From NCBI RefSeq assembly GCF_900182815.1, contig NZ_FXUA01000002.1, forward strand, positions 434,001 to 498,000: a stretch of 64,000 nucleotides of DNA. Reading direction: 5' to 3'. The notes beneath the pieces were generated by a model. The model was not told the DNA's origin, made no database searches, and worked only from the letters and a program-made list of their open reading frames with translations. The DNA comes from Algoriphagus winogradskyi (GTDB lineage Bacteria; Bacteroidota; Bacteroidia; Cytophagales; Cyclobacteriaceae). Position numbers and translations under genes: made by a program. Of the stretch, positions 1-9,031 are shown one piece after another (within the stretch, counting starts at the first letter, position 1; every line of letters starts with the position of its first letter).

Positions 1-130
1 TAAACCCAGGACTAATATTTCTAATTTTTCACTTTAATAAATAGGAAGGTATCATCGTATTCATTTTGTAGGGAAGAATCGCTGAAGAAACTAGCATTAA
101 AAGGGTCTTAGTGACTCTTTAATCAAATGA

Positions 131-163
131 AAAAACCTCCCAAATTAGTTTAGGGAGGTTTTG
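131..163. terminator. Rho-independent terminator, probably bidirectional
   Basis: The arms aacctccc and gggaggtt form a hairpin, preceded by a run of A and followed by TTTT, so it could stop transcription from either side. It lies about 60 bases past the stop of the minus-strand lipoprotein gene and may also end an unseen gene to the left. A weaker hairpin (gggtc/gact arms) sits at 95-126. Apart from these, positions 1-221 show no gene I can support. Confidence 0.6.
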
Positions 164-221
164 TAGACTCTATGTCAGATTGAGCTAAGTATACTATTTG
201 GCAAATTATTTCACTATTTCA

Positions 222-560
222 TTACTTTACCCACAAAGCACCATCCCGCTCATTTTTAAGTGTGGAGTTATCTATATATCGAAAAACGAATTGGTCTATC
301 ACCTCATCGGCTTTGGCAACAATAATTTTTTCTCCTCTTATTTTAAAAGTGGTTCTAAATATGATGTCTCCACTTGGGAGGATGTCTGCAACTCCATCAG
401 GAGAAAGTGTCAGCGTGCTAGCACAACCTAATTCAGGATTATCGGCTGGATTACATCCTTCAGGAATGTAGGTATAGGTTCCTAAGATCTCCGGCTCGTC
501 TATTTTTTCACAGGAAAAGAAAATTAATCCTAAAAGAGAAAGCAGTAGTAAGTTTTTCAT
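222..560 (-). CDS. Small lipoprotein of unknown function
   Basis: This encodes a 112-residue protein starting at the ATG ending at 560; a longer in-frame start at 587 would put nine residues before the signal peptide. Residues 1-17 are a lipoprotein signal with a lipobox ending LIFFSC, so the mature protein should begin with a lipidated Cys followed by EKIDEPE. The rest holds a GTY motif, then alternating polar/hydrophobic strands resembling the small lipocalin-like or META-like outer-membrane lipoproteins of Bacteroidota. I do not recognise a specific family. It is divergent from the carotenoid desaturase gene and seems to be a single-gene unit. Confidence 0.7.
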   Translation of the reverse strand: MKNLLLLSLLGLIFFSCEKIDEPEILGTYTYIPEGCNPADNPELGCASTLTLSPDGVADILPSGDIIFRTTFKIRGEKIIVAKADEVIDQFVFRYIDNSTLKNERDGALWVK

Positions 561-664
561 AAAAAAGCAGTTAGGTATATTATTCATACGGAACCGACAG
601 CTCGCCCGCTACAATCGGCCTAACTTTTTTAAAAATTCCTAGTTTAGGGTTTGAATAGAGTTTC

Positions 665-2131
665 ATGACTAAGAAAGCACTCATCATAGGTTCGGGAATA
701 GCTGGTATTGCAGCTTCAATAAGATTAGCGATAAAAGGCTACCACGTTGAAGTGTTTGAAGCTAACTCGTATCCTGGCGGAAAGCTTTCTGAAATTGAAA
801 TAGAGGGCTATAGATTCGATGCTGGGCCTTCACTTTTTACACTTCCTGAGCAAGTGGATGAGCTTTTTCGGTTGGCTGATAAAAGACCTGAGGATTACTT
901 CGTATATAAAAAACTCGAATTAACCTGCCAATACTTTTGGGAAGATGGAACAAGCTTGAAAGCTTATGCTGATCTGGATCGATTTGCTGAGGAAGTGCAA
1001 ACCAAGCTTGGAGAGCCAGCATCAAGCATTCGTGATTCACTCAGACAATCAGCCTTTATTTACGACAGTTTAGCTCCACTATTTATGAACCGCTCGCTTC
1101 ATAAATTGGATACCTGGACTAATCCCCAAGCATTGAAATCCTATATGAAGATGGGAAAGTTGGGGATTTTCTCTACTATGAATGAGGCGAATAGAAAGCA
1201 ATTTTCTCATCCGAAATTGGTGCAGCTATTCAATCGATATGCTACTTATAACGGGTCAAATCCTTTTGAGACACCGGCGACGCTGAATATTATTCCTCAC
1301 TTGGAATTTAATATTGGGGCATTTTTCCCAAAAAAAGGCATGCATGATATCACGCAAAGTCTTTATAAGCTTTCATTAGAACTTGGAGTGAAATATCATT
1401 TTGGCCATAAAGTGGAAAAGATCTGGGTAGAAAATGGCGAGGCAAAAGGTATTAGGGTAAAAGGGAAGGATGAGTTCGCGGATCTGGTGGTGAATAATAT
1501 GGATATGGTCAATGCCTATAAGACCATTTTGAAAGAAGAGAAGCAACCTAAGCTTTTACTCAAGCAACCAAAATCTAGTTCTGCTCTTATTTTCTATTGG
1601 GGAATAAAGCGGGATTTTCCTGAGTTGGATCTCCACAATATTTTCTTTTCGGATAATTACTCCTTGGAATTCGAGCATATTTTCAAACGCGGTACGATCT
1701 ACGACGATCCCACGATCTATGTGAATATCACTTCTACGCATAAATCTGACGATGCTCCAGCGGGATGCATGAATTGGTTTACCATGATCAATGTTCCTAA
1801 TAACCAAGGTCAGGATTGGGATAAAATGATTGAAGAGGCCAAAAGAAACATTCTGCACAAACTTAATCGTATCCTGAGAACTGATGTGGAGTCGCTGATC
1901 GAAGTAGAGGAAATCCTTGATCCAAGGGCAATTGAATCGAAAACATCCTCAGCTCAAGGTGCACTTTATGGTAATAGCTCCAATAACAAGTTTGCGGCTT
2001 TCCTTCGCCATGCGAATTATTCTTCTTCGATAAAAAATTTATACTTCTGCGGAGGATCTGTGCATCCGGGCGGTGGAATTCCTCTTTGTTTGCTTTCGGC
2101 GAAAATTATGAGTGAGATGATAGAAGAGTAG
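665..2131 (+). CDS. crtD: Carotenoid desaturase, CrtD/CrtI family (probable 1-hydroxycarotenoid 3,4-desaturase)
   Basis: This 488-residue FAD-dependent desaturase belongs to the phytoene desaturase superfamily. Residues 5-33 contain the dinucleotide-binding GSGIAGIA motif ending in an acidic residue (VFEAN), followed by PGGKLSE and a FDAGPSLFTLP segment. The C-terminus carries FCGGSVHPGGGIPLCLLSAK, the second FAD-contact region of the family. The FEANSYPGGKLSE/FDAGPSLFTLP pattern resembles the Bacteroidota CrtD group, which introduces the 3,4 double bond in hydroxylated carotenoids such as those leading to saproxanthin or myxol, more than the CrtI group. No crtB, crtY or crtZ lies nearby, so it is an orphan here. 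Subfamily assignment is from memory of sequence patterns and is less sure than the family. Confidence 0.8.
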   Translation: MTKKALIIGSGIAGIAASIRLAIKGYHVEVFEANSYPGGKLSEIEIEGYRFDAGPSLFTLPEQVDELFRLADKRPEDYFVYKKLELTCQYFWEDGTSLKAYADLDRFAEEVQTKLGEPASSIRDSLRQSAFIYDSLAPLFMNRSLHKLDTWTNPQALKSYMKMGKLGIFSTMNEANRKQFSHPKLVQLFNRYATYNGSNPFETPATLNIIPHLEFNIGAFFPKKGMHDITQSLYKLSLELGVKYHFGHKVEKIWVENGEAKGIRVKGKDEFADLVVNNMDMVNAYKTILKEEKQPKLLLKQPKSSSALIFYWGIKRDFPELDLHNIFFSDNYSLEFEHIFKRGTIYDDPTIYVNITSTHKSDDAPAGCMNWFTMINVPNNQGQDWDKMIEEAKRNILHKLNRILRTDVESLIEVEEILDPRAIESKTSSAQGALYGNSSNNKFAAFLRHANYSSSIKNLYFCGGSVHPGGGIPLCLLSAKIMSEMIEE

Positions 2132-2181
2132 TAGGCAGTTTACAGTCACAGTCGCAGAACAGGGAGAAATAGTTTTTACTT

Positions 2182-2222
2182 CATTGCGAGGAGGAAGTAT
2201 GGCGACGTGGCAATCTCACAAT
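2182..2222. repeat. Intergenic repeat of the cattgcgag...caatctcacaatg type
   Basis: The segment starts cattgcgag and ends ctcacaatg, which are inverted copies with one mismatch, around a gcgacgtggcaatc core. This wording resembles short dispersed intergenic repeats I know from many bacterial genomes. It lies between the carotenoid desaturase gene and recX, which converge. Confidence 0.5.
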
Positions 2223-2292
2223 GGTTCAAGCCTCATGACTTGGACCTAAAATAATGAAGTCTTCAGACTTCTATCAGTTTAGATAATCAGCG

Positions 2293-2360
2293 GCAGTCTG
2301 AAGACTGCAATGAAATAGGCGCAAGCCTGCCTGCTGCAGGCAGGTATATAGACTTGCGCC
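2293..2360. repeat. Stacked palindromes between convergent genes
   Basis: Two structures lie side by side. Positions 2293-2308 form gcagtc-tgaa-gactgc. Positions 2318-2360 form a two-tier structure: outer arms ggcgcaag (2318-2325) and cttgcgcc (2353-2360) enclose the perfect palindrome cctgcctgc-t-gcaggcagg (2326-2344). There is no strong T-run, so these look like repeat elements rather than plain terminators, although the structure could end transcription from both sides. Confidence 0.6.
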
Positions 2361-2389
2361 AAACCTGCGGACAACAAAACTGCGACTGA

Positions 2390-2905
2390 TCACTGCGACT
2401 GATCACTGATCAATCCCTCAATTGCCTCTTTCACCAAATCCATCTCAAACCCCTTGCTCATCAAATACTGCGTGACTTTAAATTTCTTCTTGTAAGTCTC
2501 GGGTTCACTTGTGGTTTCCCACTTTTTTTCTGTCTGGGATAAAAGTGTGTCGTAATACTCTTCAGGATCGATTTCAGTCATGCCTTTTCGGATGAGGTCT
2601 TCTGAGATTTCGCGCATTTTCAACTCCATGCGAATTCTGTTCCTGCCCCATTTTTTCAGCCTGAATTTGCCACGTGCAAAAGATCTCGCATAACGCTCCT
2701 CATTCACAAATTCTTCTGCTATCAATTCCGAAATTATTTTCTCCGCAGGTTCATCTTTGATACCTTTTTCATAAAGTTTCCGCCGAACCTCCCATGGACA
2801 ACGCTCCTGATAGGCACAGAAAGTTGTTAGCTTTTCAAAAGCTTCTTCCTGCGACCAGGAGTTTTTTCCTGACTCATTTGGCTTATATTTTCCCCAACTG
2901 GACAT
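2390..2905 (-). CDS. recX: Regulatory protein RecX
   Basis: This 171-residue protein is a RecX homologue, a small three-helix-repeat protein that binds RecA and modulates its filament and recombinase activity in the cytoplasm. Visible features are the CPWEVRRKL segment (near residue 36), the LIAEEFVNEERYARSFARGKF helix pair, the WGRNRIRMEL segment and a C-terminal YLMSKGFEMDLV repeat, all typical of the family, and the length is normal. The last codons fall in a tandem duplication of a 13-base word (tgcgactgatcac, 2381-2406), so the final residues SDQSQ may not be conserved. It is divergent from tpiA. recA is not in this window. Confidence 0.9.
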   Translation of the reverse strand: MSSWGKYKPNESGKNSWSQEEAFEKLTTFCAYQERCPWEVRRKLYEKGIKDEPAEKIISELIAEEFVNEERYARSFARGKFRLKKWGRNRIRMELKMREISEDLIRKGMTEIDPEEYYDTLLSQTEKKWETTSEPETYKKKFKVTQYLMSKGFEMDLVKEAIEGLISDQSQ

Positions 2906-2977
2906 TTTCCGTAATTTTAAACCAAATTATAGCGAATCCCTTTTTTATCAAACCTTATTAAATTTTCAAAATTCATT

Positions 2978-3739
2978 ATGCGTAAGAAAATCGTAGCCGG
3001 CAACTGGAAAATGAACATGACTTTCGAAGAAGGTCAGACCCTTACTTCCGAAATATTAAACATGATGAAGGACGAGCATTCCGGCGAAGCTATCGCTGTG
3101 CTTAACCCTCCTTTCCCACATATTTTCCCAGTCAAAAAACTTATAGGACAAGCAAAAGGTGTTTTTATCGGAGCTCAGAACTGTTCTGATAAAGAAGCTG
3201 GAGCATTCACAGGTGAAGTTTCTGCAAAGATCCTAGCTTCTTTTGGAGCACAATATGTGATCATCGGTCATAGCGAACGCCGTGAATATTTCAAAGAAAG
3301 CAATGAGATGCTTGCTGCCAAAGTAAAACTCGCTCTTGCGAATGGCTTAACTCCAATCTTCTGCTGTGGGGAATCTCTTGAAATCAGAACTGCAGGTACC
3401 CATGAGCCAAATGTGAAATTCCAATTGACAGAAGGTCTTTTTGACTTGAGCCCTGAGGATTTCTCCAAGATCGTTATTGCGTATGAGCCGATCTGGGCAA
3501 TTGGTACGGGCAAAACAGCAAGCTCTGAGGAAGCTCAGGACATGCATGCGGCCTTGAGAAGACACATCGCTTCTAAATACGGAAAAGACATCGCTGAAAA
3601 CACTTCCATCCTTTATGGAGGTAGCTGTAATCCAAAGAATGCACAGGAGCTTTTCGCAAAGCCTGATGTAGATGGAGGATTGATCGGTGGAGCATCGTTG
3701 AAGTCCCGTGACTTCGTAGATATTATCAAATCATTCTAA
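2978..3739 (+). CDS. tpiA: Triosephosphate isomerase
   Basis: This 253-residue enzyme interconverts dihydroxyacetone phosphate and glyceraldehyde 3-phosphate in glycolysis and gluconeogenesis. All catalytic elements are present: Lys11 in GNWKMN, His98 in IIGHSERR, Glu170 in AYEPIWAIGTG, and the phosphate-binding YGGS and GGASL loops near the C-terminus. Length is standard for a single-domain TIM barrel. prmA follows 6 bases downstream and is probably co-transcribed. Confidence 0.98.
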   Translation: MRKKIVAGNWKMNMTFEEGQTLTSEILNMMKDEHSGEAIAVLNPPFPHIFPVKKLIGQAKGVFIGAQNCSDKEAGAFTGEVSAKILASFGAQYVIIGHSERREYFKESNEMLAAKVKLALANGLTPIFCCGESLEIRTAGTHEPNVKFQLTEGLFDLSPEDFSKIVIAYEPIWAIGTGKTASSEEAQDMHAALRRHIASKYGKDIAENTSILYGGSCNPKNAQELFAKPDVDGGLIGGASLKSRDFVDIIKSF

Positions 3740-3745
3740 GAAAAA

Positions 3746-4573
3746 ATGGATTACCTGGAGTTTAAAATCAAGTGCCTGGAGCAATTCCGGGAAATCCTTA
3801 TCGCCGAACTATCCATGATAGGCTTTGATTCCTTCCTCGAAACTGAGGAGGGAATCGATGCTTATACACTAGAGTCAGATTTTGATCGTGCAGCTTTCGA
3901 TGAAGTGATAGCTCAATATAAAGTTGATGCCGAAATCACTTTGGAAGAAGGCCTGATGCCTAAGGTCAACTGGAATGAGGAATGGGAAAAAAATTACGAT
4001 CCCATTGCCGTTGATGATCTGGTTTACGTGAGAGCGTCTTTTCACCCAAGCAAGCCTGAGTTCAAACACGAGATTGTAATCAATCCCAAAATGTCTTTTG
4101 GGACAGGTCATCATGCGACTACTTTCCAGATGCTTCGTCATCAAGGTCAGATAGACCACCAAGGAAAGCGTGTGTTGGATGTGGGTTCAGGAACTGGAAT
4201 CCTTGCCGTAATGGCGCATTTACTCGGAGCTAGTGAAATCGAAGCTTTTGATATCGATGATTGGTGTGTGGATAATGGAAATGAGAATTTTGACTTGAAT
4301 GGATTAACCACCCGAATGGAGTTGGGGACGATCAGAGAAGTAAATCCGCAGCGTGAATTCGATATCGTTTTGGCCAATATCAATAAGAATGTGTTGCTAG
4401 ACGAGATGAACATTTATGCTGGTTTGTTGAAGCCACAAGGGTTTTTGTTACTCAGTGGGTTTTACACAGAGGATATTGATGATTTGGATGCTTGCGCAAC
4501 GCCACTTGGCTTGGAGTTGATTTCTCAGGAAAGCAAGGACAACTGGGCAGCATTGATTATGAAGAAAGCTTAA
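3746..4573 (+). CDS. prmA: Ribosomal protein L11 methyltransferase
   Basis: This 275-residue SAM-dependent methyltransferase should methylate amino groups of ribosomal protein L11. The N-terminal half matches the L11-recognition domain (WNEEWEKNYDPI near residue 77), followed by the KMSFGTGHHATT motif and the class I methyltransferase signature VLDVGSGTGILAV near residue 143. The substrate-side motif reads LANINKNVLL, a variant of the usual LANI(L/N). It follows tpiA closely, an arrangement I recall from other Bacteroidota. Confidence 0.95.
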   Translation: MDYLEFKIKCLEQFREILIAELSMIGFDSFLETEEGIDAYTLESDFDRAAFDEVIAQYKVDAEITLEEGLMPKVNWNEEWEKNYDPIAVDDLVYVRASFHPSKPEFKHEIVINPKMSFGTGHHATTFQMLRHQGQIDHQGKRVLDVGSGTGILAVMAHLLGASEIEAFDIDDWCVDNGNENFDLNGLTTRMELGTIREVNPQREFDIVLANINKNVLLDEMNIYAGLLKPQGFLLLSGFYTEDIDDLDACATPLGLELISQESKDNWAALIMKKA

Positions 4574-4583
4574 GTGAGACATT

Positions 4584-4608
4584 AGACTTAAGACGAAAGA
4601 CTTAAGAC
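4584..4608. repeat. Direct repeat of an 11-base word
   Basis: The word agacttaagac occurs at 4584-4594 and again at 4598-4608, separated by three bases, in the gap between prmA and the small membrane protein gene. It belongs to a set of quasi-tandem word repeats seen in several gaps of this window (see findings). Confidence 0.6.
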
Positions 4609-4644
4609 TTTCCCACATTAACACTTTACAACTTTATAACCTTA

Positions 4645-4833
4645 ATGACCGAACTGATTATTTACGCCGTCGTTTTTGTCTTGCTAATTGGACATTGTCT
4701 TTTTGCAGGAAAAATGTATCGTGCTGTGCATGAGGATTCCAGCTTAACTTTGACTGAGAAAAACGACTGGAAGCTTAAAGCACTTATTTTCCCGGTATAT
4801 TTTTGGGGAAAATATAAAAAAGCAAAAAGCTAG
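4645..4833 (+). CDS. Small membrane protein, unknown function
   Basis: This 62-residue protein has an N-terminal transmembrane segment (about residues 3-20, IIYAVVFVLLIGHCLFAG), a charged middle with EKNDWKLKAL, and a short aromatic hydrophobic stretch (IFPVYFWGKY) before a Lys-rich tail. Such a layout fits a small inner-membrane protein. I do not recognise a family. It sits in the same direction as tpiA-prmA and recJ, with about 70 and 100 bases of spacing. Support is the coherent membrane-protein composition and the codon use; it has no known partner. Confidence 0.6.
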   Translation: MTELIIYAVVFVLLIGHCLFAGKMYRAVHEDSSLTLTEKNDWKLKALIFPVYFWGKYKKAKS

Positions 4834-4936
4834 TATTTTTTGCTTTCAAGTAAACTTTTAGGCTGCTATAGCCGATTATAGAACCAGTACTTTTAATTAT
4901 AAAATCACAAGAAACTTAGTTTACTAAATTAGCTTC

Positions 4937-6661
4937 ATGGAGTACCTCTGGAAACAAAAGCCCAAAACCTCACAACCAGCAATAGATCAGCTGAGCAAGG
5001 AGATCAATGTCAATCCGACATTGGCCAATATGCTGATAAACCGAGGGGTGGAGAGTTTTGAGCAGGCGAAGAGTTACTTCCGCCCTTCCTTGGTGATGCT
5101 TCACGATCCTTTTCTGATGAAGGATATGAGGGAGGCTGTGGATAGAATTCAGGAAGCCATTGCTAAGGAGCAAAAGATTATGGTCTATGGTGACTATGAT
5201 GTGGATGGCACGACTGCAGTTGCGCTGATGTATGGATTTTTGAAAACCTTCTACCCTGATGTGGTATTTTATATTCCAGATCGTTACAAAGAGGGTTACG
5301 GTATTTCTGAGAAGGGCGTTCGTTTCGCAGCAGATAATGATATTAAGTTGATTATCGCGCTCGATTGCGGGATCAAGGCAATTGAAAAGGTGGCTTTGGC
5401 TACTAAATTAGGTGTTGATTTTATCATTTGTGATCACCATACGCCTGGCGAGGAGCTTCCCGCGGCAGTGGCAGTTTTGGATGCCAAGCGTAAGGATTGT
5501 GATTACCCATATAAGGAATTGAGTGGTGCAGGCGTTGGTTTCAAACTGATTCAAGCTATTGCCATGAAGCGTGGGATGGAAAGTTCCCAGTTGGACGCCT
5601 ATTTGGATTTGGTTGCGGTGAGTATCGCTGCCGATATCGTTCCTATTACAGGAGAAAACAGAATTCTTGCCTATTACGGCCTGGATCGATTGAATAATAC
5701 CCCACGTCCAGGATTGAAGGCATTAATGCTAAGTAGCAATCTCGAAAAGGACATTGGGATTTCTGATGTGGTTTTCAAAATCGGTCCGAGAATTAACGCT
5801 TCCGGAAGACTCGAGCATGCAAAAGCATCAGTAGAATTACTAATTTCATCAGACTTGGAAGGCGCGATGGAGCGAGCCAAAGTCGTGGATGAAGTGAATG
5901 CAACCCGAAGGAATTTTGACGAAAATATCACAAAGGAAGCTTTTGAAATGATTGCTTCCCGGGAGGAATTGGTAGAATGGAATTCTACCGTACTCTTCAA
6001 AGATGATTGGCACAAAGGCGTAATTGGAATCGTAGCTAGTCGTTGTATTGAAAAGTATTATCGACCTACTATTATTTTGACGGAGTCAAATGGCAAAGCT
6101 ACAGGAAGCGCCAGATCGGTTGTGGACTTTAATATTTACGAAGCAATAGAAGAATGTGCTGATTTGCTTGACCAATTTGGAGGGCATATGTATGCGGCAG
6201 GATTGACACTTCCGGTGGAAAATGTACCAGCATTTCAGGAGAAATTTGAGGCGGTGGTGAAGAGTAGAATCGAGGAAGTTCATCGCAAGCCAGTGATAGA
6301 AGTTGACGATGAATTGCTTTTAGATCAGATTAATTACAAGTTTTATAATATCTTGAAGCAAATGGCGCCATTTGGTCCAGGAAATACAGAGCCAATTTTC
6401 CGAATCTCAAATGTTTACGCGGAAGATGTGACAGTCTTAAAGGATAAGCATCTGAGGTTCAAAATAGTACAGGATGGTCAGGTGACTACACCGGTTTGTC
6501 TGGGATTTGGAATGGCAGATCGGACCAAAGATCCTGACTTGACCACCGTAAATATGCTTCGCGGAAAAATGCGATTTGATATAGTTGCTGAAATGAGAGA
6601 AAATGTATTTCGCGATAAGAGCAGTTTGCAACTCTACGTGAAAGACATCAAATTTGATTGA
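4937..6661 (+). CDS. recJ: Single-stranded-DNA-specific exonuclease RecJ
   Basis: This 574-residue 5'-to-3' single-strand exonuclease acts in recombinational and mismatch repair. It has the DHH phosphoesterase core: [14 protein letters not shown] near residue 81, CDHHTPGEE near 165, and the DHHA1 domain with FGGHMYAAG near residue 414, followed by the OB-fold region containing FGPGNTEP. Length is standard. It begins a tightly packed unit: the lptB ATG follows the recJ stop by one base, and lptB in turn overlaps the next gene. Confidence 0.97.
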   Translation: MEYLWKQKPKTSQPAIDQLSKEINVNPTLANMLINRGVESFEQAKSYFRPSLVMLHDPFLMKDMREAVDRIQEAIAKEQKIMVYGDYDVDGTTAVALMYGFLKTFYPDVVFYIPDRYKEGYGISEKGVRFAADNDIKLIIALDCGIKAIEKVALATKLGVDFIICDHHTPGEELPAAVAVLDAKRKDCDYPYKELSGAGVGFKLIQAIAMKRGMESSQLDAYLDLVAVSIAADIVPITGENRILAYYGLDRLNNTPRPGLKALMLSSNLEKDIGISDVVFKIGPRINASGRLEHAKASVELLISSDLEGAMERAKVVDEVNATRRNFDENITKEAFEMIASREELVEWNSTVLFKDDWHKGVIGIVASRCIEKYYRPTIILTESNGKATGSARSVVDFNIYEAIEECADLLDQFGGHMYAAGLTLPVENVPAFQEKFEAVVKSRIEEVHRKPVIEVDDELLLDQINYKFYNILKQMAPFGPGNTEPIFRISNVYAEDVTVLKDKHLRFKIVQDGQVTTPVCLGFGMADRTKDPDLTTVNMLRGKMRFDIVAEMRENVFRDKSSLQLYVKDIKFD

Positions 6662-6662
6662 T

Positions 6663-7400
6663 ATGATTCTTCGTGCCGAACATTTAGTAAAAATCTACAA
6701 AGGTCGCCGGGTGGTGAATGACATCTCTGTGGAAGTTAGTCAAGGTGAAATTGTAGGACTTTTAGGACCTAATGGTGCTGGAAAAACCACTTCATTTTAC
6801 ATGATTGTAGGCTTGATTCAGCCGAATGAAGGCAAAATTTTTCTCGAAAATGATGATATCACGAGTCTTCCTATGTACCGCAGAGCAAAGCAGGGAATAG
6901 GATATTTGGCTCAGGAAGCGTCGGTTTTTCGTAAACTTTCGGTAGAAGAAAATATCATGGCTGTCTTGGAAATGACCAAAATGCCAAAGCAACAACGCAA
7001 AGAAAAAGTAGAGAGCCTTCTGGAGGAATTCAGCTTAACTCACGTACGCAAAAATTTGGGAATGGTACTTTCCGGAGGTGAAAGAAGAAGAACTGAGATC
7101 GCTAGAGCATTGGCTGTTGACCCGAAATTTGTGCTGTTGGATGAGCCTTTTGCAGGTGTGGATCCCATTGCTGTGGAGGAAATCCAGACTATCGTTGCAA
7201 AGCTAAAAACCAAAAATATTGGTATTTTGATCACTGATCACAATGTGAATGAGACTTTGTCCATCACTGATAGAGCATACTTAATGTTTGAAGGTAAGTT
7301 GCTAAAGGCTGGAACGGCGGAAGAACTTGCCGCCGATGAGCAAGTGAGAAAAGTGTATTTAGGATCTAATTTCGAGTTGAAACGAAAAGTTTTTAATTAA
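6663..7400 (+). CDS. lptB: LPS export ABC transporter ATP-binding protein LptB
   Basis: This 245-residue ABC ATPase powers extraction of lipopolysaccharide from the inner membrane with LptFG and LptC. It shows Walker A (GPNGAGKTT near residue 36), the Q-loop with [18 protein letters not shown] typical of LptB, the signature [15 protein letters not shown], Walker [14 protein letters not shown], and the switch His in [10 protein letters not shown] chose the ATG at 6663; a TTG at 6654 would add three residues and overlap recJ. The stop shares one base with the next start (TAATG), so translation is probably coupled. Confidence 0.95.
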   Translation: MILRAEHLVKIYKGRRVVNDISVEVSQGEIVGLLGPNGAGKTTSFYMIVGLIQPNEGKIFLENDDITSLPMYRRAKQGIGYLAQEASVFRKLSVEENIMAVLEMTKMPKQQRKEKVESLLEEFSLTHVRKNLGMVLSGGERRRTEIARALAVDPKFVLLDEPFAGVDPIAVEEIQTIVAKLKTKNIGILITDHNVNETLSITDRAYLMFEGKLLKAGTAEELAADEQVRKVYLGSNFELKRKVFN

Positions 7401-8935
7401 TGGCGGTTCTGAATTCCTTTATGACCTGGATTTTTAGGAGTCGTCTTGGTCAAATCGAAAATTTCAAGCACAATCCAATTGCTGTTCAGGAGGCAATTTT
7501 TAAGGAGCTTTTGGAAGCTGGAAAAAATACAGATTTTGGAGTTGAGCATCGATTTTCGGAGATAAAGTCCTATGCAGATTTTGCACGCAGAGTACCTATA
7601 AGAAACTACGATAGCTTCAAGCCATTCATCGATAAGACGATGGAAGGTAAGGATAATGTGATATGGAATCGGGAAATAGAATGGTTTGCTAAGTCCTCGG
7701 GAACAACTGCAAGTCGTAGCAAGTACATTCCAGTGACACATGAAAGCCTGGAAGAATGTCATTATAAAGGAGGAAAGGACATGGTGGCGCTTTACATGGC
7801 CAATTATCCTGACTCCAGAATGTTTGCCGGAAAGACATTAACCATAGGTGGAACTCTTGATAACAACCCACTGAATCCTCAAGGAACTGCAAGAGCTGGA
7901 GACATCTCTGCGGTGATCATGGAGAACCTACCATTTTGGTCGTATTTTGTCCGAACTCCATCCAAGGAAACTGCTTTGATGGGAGAATGGGAAGCCAAGA
8001 TTGAAAAAATGGCTCGCGAAACCATGGATGAAGATGTGACGTGCATGGCTGGAGTTCCTACTTGGACTATTGTTCTTTTGCAAAAAGTCTTGGAGCTCAA
8101 GAAAGCCAAGAACATTACAGAAGTTTGGCCAAATCTTGAGATTTTCTTCCACGGTGCGGTTGCTTTTGGGCCATATAGAAGTCTTTTCAAGGAGCTTATT
8201 CCTTCAGAAAAGATGCGTTATATGGAAACCTATAATGCTTCGGAAGGATTTTTTGGGATTCAGGATCAGAAAGATTCTGATGAGTTATTACTGTTGTTGG
8301 ATTATGGGATTTTCTATGAATTTATTTCCATGGAAGAGTGGGATAATGAAAATCCAGAAGTGATTCCTTTGTCTCAAGTAGAAGTTGGTAAGAATTATGC
8401 TTTAGTGATAACTACTAACGGTGGACTTTGGCGATATAAAATTGGTGATACGGTGAAATTCACTTCCACCTCACCTTATCGATTTAGAATTTCAGGACGG
8501 ACACGTCATTTCATTAATGCATTTGGCGAGGAAGTGATTGTGGAAAATGCCGAAAAAGCGATCCAATTCGCCGCTGAGCATACAGATGCTATGATTTCTA
8601 ATTTCACAGCTGCTCCAGTTTATTTTGATGGTTCTGGATCAAAGGGGGCTCATGAATGGGTTGTGGAATTTCAAAAAGAACCTGCTGATCCAAATGAGTT
8701 TAACAGATTAGTGGATGAGCATTTACGAGAAATAAATTCTGACTACGATGCCAAGCGCCATAAAGGCCTGGCATTGATAGAACCAATCATCCATCATGCT
8801 CCACATGGCTTATTTGAGAAGTGGATGCGGAAACGAGGTAAACTCGGAGGTCAACATAAAGTGCCTAGATTGTCTAATTCCAGAGAATACCTTGACGAGC
8901 TTTTGGAAATGATTCAAAGCGCAGAAGCACAGTAG
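7400..8935 (+). CDS. GH3-family acyl-adenylating enzyme
   Basis: This 511-residue protein belongs to the GH3 (auxin-responsive promoter) family of the ANL adenylating superfamily. Plant members conjugate amino acids to jasmonate or auxin; the bacterial role is unknown to me. Visible nucleotide-binding motifs are SSGTTASRSKYIPVT near residue 97, YNASEGFFGIQ near residue 278, and WRYKIGDTVKF near residue 349. It is translationally coupled to lptB, which suggests an envelope-related acyl or lipid substrate, but that is inference. The gene ends just before a strong terminator at 8962-8991. Confidence 0.88.
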   Translation: MAVLNSFMTWIFRSRLGQIENFKHNPIAVQEAIFKELLEAGKNTDFGVEHRFSEIKSYADFARRVPIRNYDSFKPFIDKTMEGKDNVIWNREIEWFAKSSGTTASRSKYIPVTHESLEECHYKGGKDMVALYMANYPDSRMFAGKTLTIGGTLDNNPLNPQGTARAGDISAVIMENLPFWSYFVRTPSKETALMGEWEAKIEKMARETMDEDVTCMAGVPTWTIVLLQKVLELKKAKNITEVWPNLEIFFHGAVAFGPYRSLFKELIPSEKMRYMETYNASEGFFGIQDQKDSDELLLLLDYGIFYEFISMEEWDNENPEVIPLSQVEVGKNYALVITTNGGLWRYKIGDTVKFTSTSPYRFRISGRTRHFINAFGEEVIVENAEKAIQFAAEHTDAMISNFTAAPVYFDGSGSKGAHEWVVEFQKEPADPNEFNRLVDEHLREINSDYDAKRHKGLALIEPIIHHAPHGLFEKWMRKRGKLGGQHKVPRLSNSREYLDELLEMIQSAEAQ

Positions 8936-8961
8936 TACTTTTCTAGTTAGCCTAGAACAAC

Positions 8962-8991
8962 GAAGCCCGACGATTAATCTCGCCGGGCTTC
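8962..8991. terminator. Bidirectional terminator between convergent genes
   Basis: Arms gaagcccg (8962-8969) and cgggcttc (8984-8991) form a GC-rich hairpin between the GH3-family gene and ccmF, which converge. The flanks are A/T-rich on both sides, so it may serve both units. Confidence 0.65.
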
Positions 8992-9031
8992 ATTTATAAA
9001 CTTTCAGCTTTTAGCATTTAGCTTTCAGAAT

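Noticed and set aside
1..221. A gene ending at the first bases of the window
   Set aside because: The window opens with TAA, but without upstream sequence no coding frame can be supported.
2381..2406. Tandem 13-base repeat as a functional element of recX
   Set aside because: It merely covers the last codons and stop of recX and fits the general slipped-word pattern of gene gaps here.
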